The notes beneath the pieces are model-generated. The model saw only the letters and a list, made by a program, of their open reading frames with translations. It was not told the DNA's origin and ran no database searches. Source: Sphingomonas astaxanthinifaciens DSM 22298 (lineage in GTDB: Bacteria > Pseudomonadota > Alphaproteobacteria > Sphingomonadales > Sphingomonadaceae). From it: DNA of 64,000 nucleotides. A program made the translations under genes and the position numbers. Below are positions 56,137-64,000 of the stretch, in pieces (position 1 is the stretch's first letter; each line of letters begins with the position of its first letter). Location of the stretch: positions 744,001 to 808,000 of the forward strand of contig NZ_JONN01000001.1 in the NCBI RefSeq assembly GCF_000711715.1, in the 5' to 3' direction.

Positions 56137-56206
56137 CCGCGCGTTGACTTGGCAGGGGTGGCCGACCACATGGCCGGCACCCCTTTCACGTCAGGAGAAT
56201 TGCGCC

Positions 56207-56815
56207 ATGGCCTTCGAAGTCGCCCCGCTGCCGTATGATTATGCCGCGCTCGAGCCGACCATCGACGCGACCACGATGAAGCTTCACCACGACAAGCATC
56301 ATCAGACCTATGTCGACAATCTCAACAAGGCGGTGGACGGCGACGCCAGCCTCCAGGGCAAGAGCCTCGAGGAGCTGGTCGCCATGGCCGGCGCCGCGCC
56401 CAAGGTCGTCCGCAACAATGGCGGCGGCCACTGGAACCACAATTTCTTCTGGGAGACGATGAAGCCGGGCGGCGGCAGCCCCTCGGGCGAGCTCGCGAGC
56501 GCGATCGACAGCGCCTTCGGCGGCCTCGATGCGCTGAAGGAGAAGTTCAACGCCGCCGGCGCGGGCCAGTTCGGCTCGGGCTGGGTGTGGCTGGTCGCGG
56601 TGCCGGGGCAGGGGCTGGTCGTGACCTCGACCCCCAACCAGGACAATCCGCTGATGGACATCGCCGAGGTGAAGGGCACGCCGATCATCGGCAACGACGT
56701 GTGGGAACACGCTTACTATCTCACCTACAACAACCGCCGCGCCGATTACCTCAAGGCCTGGTGGGACGTCGTGAACTGGGACAAGGCGAGCGAGCGCCTC
56801 CAGGCCGCCCGCTGA
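56207..56815 (+). CDS. sodB: Superoxide dismutase, Fe/Mn type (probably Fe)
   Basis: 202 residues from ATG 56207 after AGGAGAATTGCGCC. Dismutates superoxide. Metal ligands: His in [16 protein letters not shown] (first), [11 protein letters not shown] (second), and [15 protein letters not shown] (Asp and His). [11 protein letters not shown] is also present. The usual Fe/Mn discriminators are not decisive by eye; a sodB-like call is favoured by its length and the alphaproteobacterial setting. A strong terminator follows. Confidence 0.94.
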   Translation: MAFEVAPLPYDYAALEPTIDATTMKLHHDKHHQTYVDNLNKAVDGDASLQGKSLEELVAMAGAAPKVVRNNGGGHWNHNFFWETMKPGGGSPSGELASAIDSAFGGLDALKEKFNAAGAGQFGSGWVWLVAVPGQGLVVTSTPNQDNPLMDIAEVKGTPIIGNDVWEHAYYLTYNNRRADYLKAWWDVVNWDKASERLQAAR

Positions 56816-56820
56816 GAAAG

Positions 56821-56855
56821 AAGGGCCCCGGGCGACGCGCTCCGGGGCCCTTTTT
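56821..56855 (+). terminator. Rho-independent terminator of sodB
   Basis: AAGGGCCCCGG, 10-base loop, CCGGGGCCCTTTTT: a 10-bp GC-rich stem followed by TTTTT, 6 bases after the sodB stop. Confidence 0.92.
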
Positions 56856-56858
56856 CAT

Positions 56859-57242
56859 TCAGGCCGCCGCGAAGGCGCGGGCGGCTCCGTGCTGAAGCCA
56901 GGCGATGACCGCCACCGCCCCGGCCTGCGCGAGCACGAAGGCGGTGCCGAGCGGCGTCGGCGACACCCATGGCCCGGCGAGCAGCAAGAGGCTTGCCGCT
57001 ACCCAGCTCACATTGATGGCGACGACCAGCGCGGCGAGACGCTGCGGCGACGGCCGCGTCGCCGTCCAGGCGAGCAGCAGCACGAACGGCAGGAGGATGA
57101 GGCCGGCCTCGGTGAGCAGGCCCTGCGGAAGGCCGAGCAGCGGCGACAGATCGGCCCCGGCGCCGAGCAGCAGGCCGGCCATGGCGATGCCGGTCGCGGC
57201 GTCCAGCCACAGGAGCGGGCGAAGCGGGAGCGCAAGTCTCAT
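56859..57242 (-). CDS. Four-helix membrane protein, unknown
   Basis: 127 residues from ATG 57242. Four predicted helices: LLWLDAATGIAMAGLLLGA, LLTEAGLILLPFVLLLAW, LAALVVAINVSWVAASLLLL and TAFVLAQAGAVAVIAWLQ. No family recognised. Divergent from an XRE regulator, which is a plausible controller of it. Confidence 0.75.
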   Translation of the reverse strand: MRLALPLRPLLWLDAATGIAMAGLLLGAGADLSPLLGLPQGLLTEAGLILLPFVLLLAWTATRPSPQRLAALVVAINVSWVAASLLLLAGPWVSPTPLGTAFVLAQAGAVAVIAWLQHGAARAFAAA

Positions 57243-57317
57243 GGTTCGTTTCCTTCTCTGGCGACCGGCCGATCCGGTCGAACGCCGGTCATTGTGCCGA
57301 CCCCGCGCGCCGGGTCG

Positions 57318-57334
57318 ATTACCGCCGGGGTAAT
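57318..57334. promoter_or_regulatory. Inverted repeat in divergent promoter region (candidate XRE operator)
   Basis: ATTACC-N5-GGTAAT, perfect 6-bp arms, extended to 7 of 8 matches (CGATTACC / GGTAATTG). Lies between the membrane-protein gene and the XRE regulator, 48 bases before the regulator's GTG. Confidence 0.5.
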
Positions 57335-57381
57335 TGGATTGCCGCCGCGCCGACCCTAGGAGGGCGGGGAAGGAGCGCGGC

Positions 57382-58185
57382 GTGACCCCACAGCTCAGAC
57401 CCGTCGGTGAACAGATCCGCAGCTGGCGGCAGATCCGCCGGCGAAGCCAGCTCGACCTCGCGCTCGAGGCGGATATCTCGGCGCGGCACCTGAGCTTTAT
57501 CGAGACGGGGCGAAGCAACCCCAGCCGCGAGATGATCCTGCTCCTCGCCGACCAGCTCGAGCTTCCCTTGCGCGAACGCAATGCGCTGCTGCTCGCCGGC
57601 GGGTTCGCGCCCGTGTTCGGCGAGCGCCGGCTCGAAGACGCCGAAATGGCCGCCGCGCGCGAGGCGATCCGGATCGTGCTCGAGGGCCATGAACCCTATC
57701 CCGCGCTGGCGGTCGACCGGCACTGGAACCTCGTCGCCGCCAATCGCGCGCTCGCGCCCTTGCTCGCCGGCGCCGCGGCGCATCTCCTCGAGCCGCCGGT
57801 CAACGTGCTCCGCCTCAGCCTCCACCCGGACGGGCTGGCGCGCATGATCCGCAACCTTGCCGAATGGCGGGCGCATATCCTCGAGCGCCTCGACCGCCAG
57901 GTACAGGCGACCGCCGACAGCGGGCTTGCCGCGCTGCTCGAGGAATTGCGGGCCTATCCCGCGACCGATGGAGCGGATGGTGGAAGCGAGCTCGGCGCGA
58001 TCCTGGTGCCGCTGCGACTGGCCTCGCCGGTGGGAGACCTCAGCCTGCTGACGACCACCACCGTCTTCGGCACGCCGATGGACGTGACGCTGGCCGAGCT
58101 GGCGATCGAATCCTTCTTTCCCGCCGATGCCGTCACCGGCGAGCGGCTGCGGCAGCTGGCCGAGGCTCAGGCCTTGAGCCGGTAG
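57382..58185 (+). CDS. XRE-family regulator with MmyB-like ligand domain
   Basis: 267 residues from GTG 57382, preceded by AAGGAGCGCGGC. N-terminal helix-turn-helix: [41 protein letters not shown]-terminal MmyB-like domain ([59 protein letters not shown]), which in relatives binds fatty acid. Probably controls the divergent membrane-protein gene through the ATTACC palindrome (inference). Convergent with the ABC permease, overlapping by 19 bases. Confidence 0.88.
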   Translation: MTPQLRPVGEQIRSWRQIRRRSQLDLALEADISARHLSFIETGRSNPSREMILLLADQLELPLRERNALLLAGGFAPVFGERRLEDAEMAAAREAIRIVLEGHEPYPALAVDRHWNLVAANRALAPLLAGAAAHLLEPPVNVLRLSLHPDGLARMIRNLAEWRAHILERLDRQVQATADSGLAALLEELRAYPATDGADGGSELGAILVPLRLASPVGDLSLLTTTTVFGTPMDVTLAELAIESFFPADAVTGERLRQLAEAQALSR

Positions 58186-58928
58186 CCCGTCCGGAAGATC
58201 CACCAGATGCCGGCGAGGCAGGCGGCCGCGAAGGCGAGGGTGGCGCCGAGCGCGACCCCGAAGCTGACGTCCGCGGTGCCGAAGAAGGTCCAGCGGAAGC
58301 CGTTGATCAGATAGACCACCGGATTGAACAGGGTGATGGTCCGCCACGGCTCGGGCAGCATCTGGATCGAATAGAAGCTGCCGCCGAGGAAGGTCAGCGG
58401 GGTGACCACCAGCAGCGGGATCACCTGCAGCTGTTCGAACCCCTTGGCCCAGACGCCGATGATGAAGCCGAACAGGCAGAAAGTCACCGCCACCAGCAGC
58501 AGGAAGGCCAGCGCGAGCAGCGGGTGCATCACCGTCACCGGCACGAACAGGTGGGCGGTGGCGAAGATGACGAGGGCGACGATCATCGCCTTGGTCGCGG
58601 CCGCGCCGACATAGCCGATCACCGTCTCGACCGCCGACAAGGGCGCCGAGAGGATTTCGTAGATGGTGCCGGTGAAGCGCGGCATGTGGATGCCGAAGCT
58701 CGCGTTGAAGATGCTCTCGGTGAACAGCGACAGCATCATCAGCCCGGGAACGATGAACGCGCCATAGGGCACGCCGCCGACCTCGGTCATCCGGCTGCCG
58801 ATCGCCGATCCGAAGACGATGAAATAGAGGCTGGTGGTGATCACCGGCACCGCGAGCCCGGTCCACAGCGTGCGCTGGAAGCGGTGCATCTCGAACTTGT
58901 AGATGGCGAGGATGCCGCGGATGTTCAT
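58167..58928 (-). CDS. ABC-2 type transporter permease
   Basis: 253 residues, six membrane helices. Seen: [54 protein letters not shown] (ABC-2 coupling region) and [20 protein letters not shown], typical of the YadH/NodJ-like exporters. Works with the ATPase directly upstream (4-bp overlap). Substrate unknown; relatives export polysaccharide or drugs. Confidence 0.9.
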   Translation of the reverse strand: MNIRGILAIYKFEMHRFQRTLWTGLAVPVITTSLYFIVFGSAIGSRMTEVGGVPYGAFIVPGLMMLSLFTESIFNASFGIHMPRFTGTIYEILSAPLSAVETVIGYVGAAATKAMIVALVIFATAHLFVPVTVMHPLLALAFLLLVAVTFCLFGFIIGVWAKGFEQLQVIPLLVVTPLTFLGGSFYSIQMLPEPWRTITLFNPVVYLINGFRWTFFGTADVSFGVALGATLAFAAACLAGIWWIFRTGYRLKA

Positions 58929-59869
58929 GCGTCCGCTCCTGCATTGCCGTTACGGATCAGGCCGACGAAGATGTCCTCGAGGCTCGACTGCTTGGTGTCG
59001 AGGTCCTTGAAGCCGATCCCTTCGTCCCGCATCGCCGCGAGCAGCGAGGGGATGCCGGTCTTCTCGGCATGGCGGTCGAAATCATAAGTCAGCGTCAGGC
59101 CGTCGTCCGACAGCTGGGGGGCCCAGCCGGCCAGCGCCGCCGGGATTTCGGACAGCGGCTCGGCGAGCTGGAGGTGAAGCGTCTTGCGGCCGAGCTTCTT
59201 CATCAGCGCGGCCTTTTCCTCGACGAGGATGAGTTCGCCCTTGTTGATGACGCCCACGCGGTCGGCCATTTCCTCGGCTTCCTCGATATAGTGCGTCGTC
59301 AGGATGATCGTGGTGCCGCGCTCCTTCAGTTTGCGGACCATGTCCCACATTTCCTTGCGCAGCTCGACGTCGACCCCGGCGGTGGGCTCGTCGAGGAACA
59401 GGATCCTCGGCTCGTGGGCGAGCGCCTTGGCGATCATCACGCGGCGCTTCATGCCGCCCGACAATTCCTTGAGGATCGCCTTCCTCTTGTCCCACAGGGT
59501 CAGGTCCTTGAGCACCTGCTCGAGATAGGCGTCGTCGCGCTTCAGCCCGAACAATTCGCGGCTGAAGGCGACCGTGTTCCAGACGGGCTCGAACACGTCG
59601 ATGTTCATTTCCTGCGGGACCAGCCCGATCTGCGCCCGCGCCGCCTTGTAGGCGTCGCGCCAATGCTCGCCATTGACCAGCACGGTCCCGTCGGTCGCGG
59701 TGACGAGGCCGCAGACGATCGAGATGAGCGTGGTCTTGCCCGCGCCGTTGGGCCCGAGCAGCGCGAAGATCTCGCCGTGCGCGATGTCGAGGTCGACCGC
59801 CTTCAACGCCTCGGTGCCGCTGGCATAGGCCTTGCGAAGGCCGCGGATGGAAAGGGCGAATTCGCTCAT
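58925..59869 (-). CDS. ABC transporter ATP-binding protein
   Basis: 314 residues from ATG 59869, ATGA overlap with yciB. Seen: [19 protein letters not shown] (Walker A), Q-loop in [28 protein letters not shown] (signature), [17 protein letters not shown] (Walker B) and [16 protein letters not shown] (H loop). Pairs with the permease 58167-58928 (YadG/YadH type). Confidence 0.93.
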   Translation of the reverse strand: MSEFALSIRGLRKAYASGTEALKAVDLDIAHGEIFALLGPNGAGKTTLISIVCGLVTATDGTVLVNGEHWRDAYKAARAQIGLVPQEMNIDVFEPVWNTVAFSRELFGLKRDDAYLEQVLKDLTLWDKRKAILKELSGGMKRRVMIAKALAHEPRILFLDEPTAGVDVELRKEMWDMVRKLKERGTTIILTTHYIEEAEEMADRVGVINKGELILVEEKAALMKKLGRKTLHLQLAEPLSEIPAALAGWAPQLSDDGLTLTYDFDRHAEKTGIPSLLAAMRDEGIGFKDLDTKQSSLEDIFVGLIRNGNAGADA

Positions 59870-60483
59870 TCGATCGGTCCCGGTTCGACCGCCTTCTTGT
59901 CCTCGGTGGTGAGACCGTGGCGGAGCAGCATGGGCAGGTTGGCGGCGGCGAACAGGAAGGTGAGGGGGATCGCCCCCCACAATTTGAACCCGACCCAGAA
60001 GTCGGTGCTGCTGTTGCGCCAGACGAGCTCGTTCAGCACGCCCATGGCGAGGAAGAACAAGGCCCAGTTGAGGGTGAGCTTGCGCCAGCCGGTGTCGGAA
60101 AGGCCCGGATAGGCCGAGCCCAGCACCATCTTCAGCAGCGGCTTGTCCTTCCAAAGCCCGAAGCCGAGCAGGGCCGCGACGAAGCCGTAATAGATGGTGG
60201 GCTTCAGTTTGATGAAATCCTCGTTGTGGAGGTAGAGCGTCAGCCCGCCCAGCACGACGACCATGATCCCGCTGAACCACAGCAGCGGCGAGATCGAGCG
60301 GAACCGGATCGCCGAATAAATCATCGCCGCCACCATCGCGACCATGAAAGCCCCGGTGGCGACGAAGATCTTCACCAGCGGATCGACGGGCGCGAGGAAA
60401 TTGACCGCGAAGAAGACGATCAGCGGCCCGAGGTCGATCAGCAGCTTCGAAGCGCCGGCGGGTTCAGAAGAGGTGGCAGTCAA
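59866..60483 (-). CDS. yciB: Inner membrane-spanning protein YciB (septation protein A)
   Basis: 205 residues, about six membrane helices. Seen: [60 protein letters not shown] and [18 protein letters not shown], the YciB/IspA/ispZ family pattern. Linked to septation and envelope integrity. Overlaps the ABC ATPase gene by 4 bases and follows the Imm11-like gene. Confidence 0.92.
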   Translation of the reverse strand: MTATSSEPAGASKLLIDLGPLIVFFAVNFLAPVDPLVKIFVATGAFMVAMVAAMIYSAIRFRSISPLLWFSGIMVVVLGGLTLYLHNEDFIKLKPTIYYGFVAALLGFGLWKDKPLLKMVLGSAYPGLSDTGWRKLTLNWALFFLAMGVLNELVWRNSSTDFWVGFKLWGAIPLTFLFAAANLPMLLRHGLTTEDKKAVEPGPIE

Positions 60484-60484
60484 A

Positions 60485-61222
60485 TCAGATTTCTTTCAGC
60501 TTGTTGATCCTGGGCACGCGCAAACCCCTTTCAACGATGGCCGCGTGAAGTTGATCGGAAAGGAGTGTCACTCGCTCGCCGATACGCCGCTCCCGCCACA
60601 ATTGCGCGTTACCAAAGGCCGCGCGTGAAAAGGCAAGGCCGGCCATGGCCGCCCTCTTCTCATAAAGCCTAAAGCGGTCGCCATTGTGGGTAAACGCTTC
60701 CGCTTGGCTGTGCTCGGGCGAAAAGCTGTCGAGCCATTGGCCGACCACCAGGGTGTGGAAGGTCGCAACGACATTGCGGGTGTGGATTTCGATCGGAAAG
60801 AAGCGATGCATACCCGGCTCGAAGCGCTCGATGATCTCCCTAAAATCGTCGTCCACCGCGAGTATCCGGTCGTTCAGCATGATCAGCGAACCGAGCTGCG
60901 AATAGCTTTTTCGGCTTTCGAAAAAGCGCGGCGCTTCGAAGGCGGCGATGGGCGAGAGCGGCGGGTCGTCGGGCTCGTAAGGATTGGTCCCGATTTCGTC
61001 GCGAAACTTAGCGACAGCGTGAAAGCGATAAGTGTGCACGCGACGGGCCGGATTGTCCTTCAAGCTGTCGAAAAGGCGATCCTGTTCACTGGGGCTCAGG
61101 TCCTCGAACGTCGCCGAGAGCCGCGATCCCCATCCTTGCCTCCCGTCATTCGTTTTGCCCTCGAAGTCGCCGTCCGGCCAGAATTCGCCGAACGTGACCG
61201 GCAGGGACATGCCCCATACCAT
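60485..61222 (-). CDS. Imm11 (DUF1629)-like protein
   Basis: 245 residues from 61222 (an internal Met at 61210 is possible). The C-terminal half has the Imm11/DUF1629 pattern: YSQLGSLIMLNDRILAVDDD, FREIIERFEPGMHRFFPIEI, WLDSFSPEHS and an ending LLSDQLHAAIVERGLRVP. Imm11 proteins are immunity factors of polymorphic toxins, or proteins of unknown role. No toxin gene lies beside it. Base composition is less GC-rich than its neighbours, suggesting transfer. Sits between ftsY and yciB. Confidence 0.65.
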   Translation of the reverse strand: MVWGMSLPVTFGEFWPDGDFEGKTNDGRQGWGSRLSATFEDLSPSEQDRLFDSLKDNPARRVHTYRFHAVAKFRDEIGTNPYEPDDPPLSPIAAFEAPRFFESRKSYSQLGSLIMLNDRILAVDDDFREIIERFEPGMHRFFPIEIHTRNVVATFHTLVVGQWLDSFSPEHSQAEAFTHNGDRFRLYEKRAAMAGLAFSRAAFGNAQLWRERRIGERVTLLSDQLHAAIVERGLRVPRINKLKEI

Positions 61223-61241
61223 CAGGCCAATTCCGTTGCGC

Positions 61242-62162
61242 TCATGCCGGCAGCCCCGCGATGGCGCGGGCGACGGCGCGGGGGTCGAAGGGGCGGAGGT
61301 CGTTCACGCCTTCCCCAACGCCGATGGCGTGGATGGGAAGCTTGTACTTCTCCGCCGCCGCGACCAGCACGCCGCCGCGCGCGGTGCCGTCCAATTTGGT
61401 CATGACGAGACCGGTGACTCCGGCGAGGTCGCGGAACACCTCGATCTGGTTGAGCGCATTCTGCCCGGTGGTCGCGTCGAGGACGAGAATGACGTCATGC
61501 GGCGCCTCGGTGTTGAGGCGGCCGAGCACGCGGCGGACCTTGGCCAGTTCCTCCATCAGATGGGTCTTGTTCTGGAGGCGGCCGGCGGTGTCGACGATCA
61601 GGCAGTCGATGCCGGTCGCAGTCGCCTGTTTGACGCCGTCGAACACGATTCCCGCCGCGTCGCCGCCTTCCTTGCCGCTGATCACGGGCGCATCGGTCCG
61701 CTCACCCCAGATGCGGAGCTGCTCGATCGCGGCGGCGCGGAAGGTATCGCCCGCCGCCAGCATGACGCCATAATCCTGCTCCTTGAGCCAGGCGCCCAGC
61801 TTGCCGATGGTGGTGGTCTTGCCCGAGCCGTTGACCCCGATCACGAGGATCACGTGCGGGCGGGGAAAGCCCCAGATGTCGAGCGGCTTGGCGACGGGGG
61901 CGAGGATCGCCTCCATCTCCTCGGCCAGAATGGTGCGCAGCCCCCGCTCGTCGAGCTGCTCGAACTTGCGCGCGGCGATGGCGTTGCGGATCCGCTTGCT
62001 TGCCTCGGGCCCGATGTCGGACGCGATCAGCGCTTCCTCGATGTCGTCGAGGGTCGCGGTGTCGAGCGCGGCCTTCGCGCCCGTTCCCAGCGTGCCCATG
62101 TTGTCGCCGAGGCGGTCGGCGGTCTTGCGGAAACCGCCGGTGAGTTTGTCGAGCCAGCTCAT
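61242..62162 (-). CDS. ftsY: Signal recognition particle receptor FtsY
   Basis: 306 residues from ATG 62162 ([19 protein letters not shown]). GTPase that docks SRP-ribosome complexes to the membrane. Seen: [20 protein letters not shown] (G1), [28 protein letters not shown] (G3), [14 protein letters not shown] (G4/G5). The acidic A domain is short, as in alphaproteobacteria. Starts 1 base after the dapF stop. The SRP RNA gene is also in this window. Confidence 0.97.
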   Translation of the reverse strand: MSWLDKLTGGFRKTADRLGDNMGTLGTGAKAALDTATLDDIEEALIASDIGPEASKRIRNAIAARKFEQLDERGLRTILAEEMEAILAPVAKPLDIWGFPRPHVILVIGVNGSGKTTTIGKLGAWLKEQDYGVMLAAGDTFRAAAIEQLRIWGERTDAPVISGKEGGDAAGIVFDGVKQATATGIDCLIVDTAGRLQNKTHLMEELAKVRRVLGRLNTEAPHDVILVLDATTGQNALNQIEVFRDLAGVTGLVMTKLDGTARGGVLVAAAEKYKLPIHAIGVGEGVNDLRPFDPRAVARAIAGLPA

Positions 62163-62163
62163 G

Positions 62164-62955
62164 TTAGAGATCGATTGTGCCTTCGAAGACATGGGTCGCG
62201 TCACCGCGCATGGTGACGGGCTGCCCCGGCTCCCACGCAATGACAAGGGTACCGCCCGGCATGGTCACGCGGACGGGTGAGGAAAGGCGCCTGGCGCGGA
62301 TCGCCGCGACCGCGGTCGCGCAGGCGCCGGTGCCGCAGGCGCGGGTCAGGCCGGCACCGCGCTCGAAGGTCTTCAGCCGGATGCCGTCGTCCCCGACCTC
62401 GGCGACATTGACGTTGATCCGCTCGGGGAAGGTGGGGTCGGTCTCGATGGCGGGGCCGAGGCCCTCGATGTCGATGTCGTCGAGATCCTCAACGAAGAAG
62501 ACGAGGTGGGGATTGCCGACATTGACCGCATAAGGCCGGTCGAGATTTTCCCAGCCCATCGGCACCGGGTCGGTCGGCATCGCATAGGCGAGGGGAATTT
62601 CGTTCCAGCTGAAGCGCGGTTCGATGAGGCTGACCTCGACCTCCGCGCCGGTCACGTCGCCGTGGATGACACCGCCGGCGGTCTCGATGGTGCCAGCGCC
62701 GGTGAGCTTCACCACGCAGCGCGAGGCATTGCCGCAGCTTTCGACCTCGCTCCCGTCGGCGTTGAAGATCCGCATCCTGAGCTCGGCCGTGTTGCTCGGC
62801 TCGAGGAGGATCAGCTGGTCGCAGCCGATTCCCTCGCGCCGGTCAGCGAGGTGCCGGGCCAGCGCCTCGGTCATGGCGAGCGGGGACTCGCGGCCATCGA
62901 GGATCACGAAGTCGTTGCCGAGCCCATGCATCTTGTGGAATTGCCGAAGCATCAC
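62164..62955 (-). CDS. dapF: Diaminopimelate epimerase
   Basis: 263 residues. Converts LL- to meso-diaminopimelate for lysine and peptidoglycan. Seen: MHGLGNDFVILDGR, FNADGSEVESCGNASRCVVK (first catalytic Cys; NAS in place of the usual NGA/NGS), VNVGNPHLVFFVED and RACGTGACATAVAA (second Cys). Two-Cys mechanism intact. First of the dapF-ftsY pair. Confidence 0.95.
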   Translation of the reverse strand: MMLRQFHKMHGLGNDFVILDGRESPLAMTEALARHLADRREGIGCDQLILLEPSNTAELRMRIFNADGSEVESCGNASRCVVKLTGAGTIETAGGVIHGDVTGAEVEVSLIEPRFSWNEIPLAYAMPTDPVPMGWENLDRPYAVNVGNPHLVFFVEDLDDIDIEGLGPAIETDPTFPERINVNVAEVGDDGIRLKTFERGAGLTRACGTGACATAVAAIRARRLSSPVRVTMPGGTLVIAWEPGQPVTMRGDATHVFEGTIDL

Positions 62956-63010
62956 TGGCGACTTAGGGACGCTCCCAAGCTTCGTCTACCGCTCAGGAGT
63001 TCCTTTCCCC

Positions 63011-63436
63011 ATGCCCCGCGCTGCCCAGGACGTCATGCAGAGCGTCATCTTCTCCGCCGTGCTCGACGCCATTGCGGCGCTCAAGGCGGCGAGCGGCAAT
63101 CTGCCCAACAACCTCCTTCGCCAGGTCCAGGCGATCCATGGCAATGTCACCATGGCCGACCTGCCCAAGGAATTGCAGGACGCGATCGCCGCCAGCACCC
63201 GCGCCGCCTTCGCCGGCCTCCTCAAGGAAGGCTATGCGGTCGCGCCGCGCGACGCCGCCCCGGTTCGGAGCGCGCCGCGGCAGGGCCAGCTCGTGCCCCG
63301 CGGCGCCGACCGTCCGACCCGCAGCGGTCCGCGCGGACCCCGGCCCGACGGTCCGCCCCGCGGGCCCCGCGGCGATCGTCCGGGCGGTCCCGGACGCGGC
63401 GGACCGCGTGGTCCCCGCGGTCCCCGGCAGGGCTGA
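63011..63436 (+). CDS. Protein with Arg/Gly/Pro-rich tail, unknown
   Basis: 141 residues from ATG 63011. The N-terminal 75 residues are helical (MQSVIFSAVLDAIAALKAAS, LLRQVQAIHGNVTMADLP, ELQDAIAASTRAAFAGLL); the rest is a basic low-complexity tail of RGP-type repeats (GPRGPRPDGPPRGPRGDRPG), of the kind that binds RNA or nucleic acid (inference). Not recognised. Followed with a 1-base stop-start overlap by the CPBP-like gene. Confidence 0.65.
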   Translation: MPRAAQDVMQSVIFSAVLDAIAALKAASGNLPNNLLRQVQAIHGNVTMADLPKELQDAIAASTRAAFAGLLKEGYAVAPRDAAPVRSAPRQGQLVPRGADRPTRSGPRGPRPDGPPRGPRGDRPGGPGRGGPRGPRGPRQG

Positions 63437-63942
63437 TGGAGCCGGTCCCGGCGGTTCGCCGCCCCGATCTCCTGCGCTTCCTGCCCGAGCGGCTGTTCCG
63501 GCCCGACGGCGTCCTGGCCTATGTGCCGCTGGCGTGGCTGCTCGCGCTCATCCCCTCGCTCGGCCTTTCGTGGCTGGCGAGCAAGCTCGTTCCCGCGGCG
63601 GGCCCCGAATTTCCCCAGGCGGGGGCGGGGCTGTTGCTGTTCGCGCTGGTGGTGTTCGCACCCGTGGTCGAGACGCTGATCATGGGAACCATCCTGCTCA
63701 TCCTCGAGCGGCTGTTCGGCTTCCTCCCCGCCATCCTGCTGAGTTCGGCGGGCTGGGGAATCGCCCATTCGCTCCAGGCGCCCGCCTGGGGGCTGGTCAT
63801 CTGGTGGCCGTTCCTGATCTTCTCGACCGTCTTCCTGGTCTGGAAGCGGCGCAGCCTGTGGCTTGCCTTCCTGCTTCCGATGCTGGTCCACGGGCTCCAG
63901 AACCTCGGCCCGGCGCTGCTCGTCGCGAGCGGCCGCGCCTGA
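63436..63942 (+). CDS. CPBP-like intramembrane protease family protein
   Basis: 168 residues from ATG 63436. Four or five membrane helices. CPBP/Rce1 motifs are present in reduced form: VVFAPVVETLIMG (E without the usual EExxxR), GWGIAHSLQAP (His of motif 2) and MLVHGLQNLGP (His/Asn of motif 3). The missing Glu and Arg of motif 1 make proteolytic activity uncertain. Confidence 0.7.
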   Translation: MEPVPAVRRPDLLRFLPERLFRPDGVLAYVPLAWLLALIPSLGLSWLASKLVPAAGPEFPQAGAGLLLFALVVFAPVVETLIMGTILLILERLFGFLPAILLSSAGWGIAHSLQAPAWGLVIWWPFLIFSTVFLVWKRRSLWLAFLLPMLVHGLQNLGPALLVASGRA

Positions 63943-63946
63943 TCCG

Positions 63947-64000
63947 TCAGAGCGAGATCGGCGCCCCGAGCTTGGCCGCGATCCGGGCGACTTCCTCGTC
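63947..64000 (-). CDS. C-terminal end of an unidentified protein (partial)
   Basis: The minus strand is open from the window edge for 17 codons to TGA at 63947: DEEVARIAAKLGAPISL. Codon bias fits a gene; it is too short to name. Convergent with the CPBP-like gene. Confidence 0.55.
   Translation of the reverse strand, partial: DEEVARIAAKLGAPISL

Noticed and set aside
60485..61222. A complete toxin-immunity module
   Set aside because: Only the immunity-like gene is visible; neighbours are ftsY and yciB.

Overview
The window is GC-rich, gene-dense chromosomal DNA from an alphaproteobacterium, most likely a sphingomonad (Sphingomonas or Sphingomicrobium type). The inference rests on third-position GC bias, frequent GTG/TTG starts, many 4-bp ATGA/GTGA gene overlaps, a DOMON-like protein, a homospermidine-type polyamine locus and a short palindromic intergenic repeat family. 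No prophage, insertion sequence, integrase or CRISPR array is visible. Two genes stand out by composition: an AT-rich-promoter hypothetical (20183-21253) and a lower-GC Imm11-like gene (60485-61222).

Layout, 1-12 kb: C-terminal part of secA, putA, a hemerythrin with a possible EcfG-type stress promoter, a BLUF photoreceptor, tRNA-Asn, nadK, an EAL c-di-GMP phosphodiesterase, a methyltransferase, mfd and sdhE. 12-25 kb: recG, tyrS, a DOMON-like protein, an operon of NamZ-like muramidase, alpha/beta hydrolase and aspartyl/asparaginyl hydroxylase-like protein, tspO, the unrecognised protein, a CoxE-like VWA protein, a degenerate histidine kinase, tRNA-Pro, a PilZ protein and a CAT-anticodon tRNA. 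25-39 kb: an M28 peptidase with two lipoproteins, a PA0069-type radical SAM protein, DedA, a frameshifted lytic transglycosylase, uracil-DNA glycosylase, ETF-ubiquinone oxidoreductase, a tightly coupled run TPR protein-ispE-nnrD-rlmD-like, and two tandem MAPEG proteins.

39-52 kb: a deoxyhypusine-synthase-like enzyme plus ornithine decarboxylase (polyamine synthesis), threonine dehydratase, two small proteins, two tandem cysteine desulfurases with a 2Fe-2S ferredoxin, the SRP RNA gene, dnaX-ybaB, an acyl-CoA ligase, the RNase P RNA, a J-domain protein, a thioesterase and sufE. 52-56 kb: a phage-shock locus, pspA-pspB-pspC plus two further small membrane/coiled-coil genes, transcribed from a recognisable sigma-54 promoter and divergent from pspF. 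56-64 kb: a TPR protein, sodB with terminator, a small membrane protein divergent from an XRE regulator, an ABC-2 exporter pair, yciB, the Imm11-like gene, ftsY, dapF, an Arg/Gly/Pro-rich-tailed protein and a CPBP-like membrane protein.

Most of the window is housekeeping. The most interesting material is the extended Psp operon, in which two extra small membrane proteins carry coils related to those of PspB and PspC; the unrecognised 356-residue protein with acidic-loop motifs; the BLUF/hemerythrin stress pair; the polyamine pair separated by a large inverted repeat; and the dispersed palindromic repeats.
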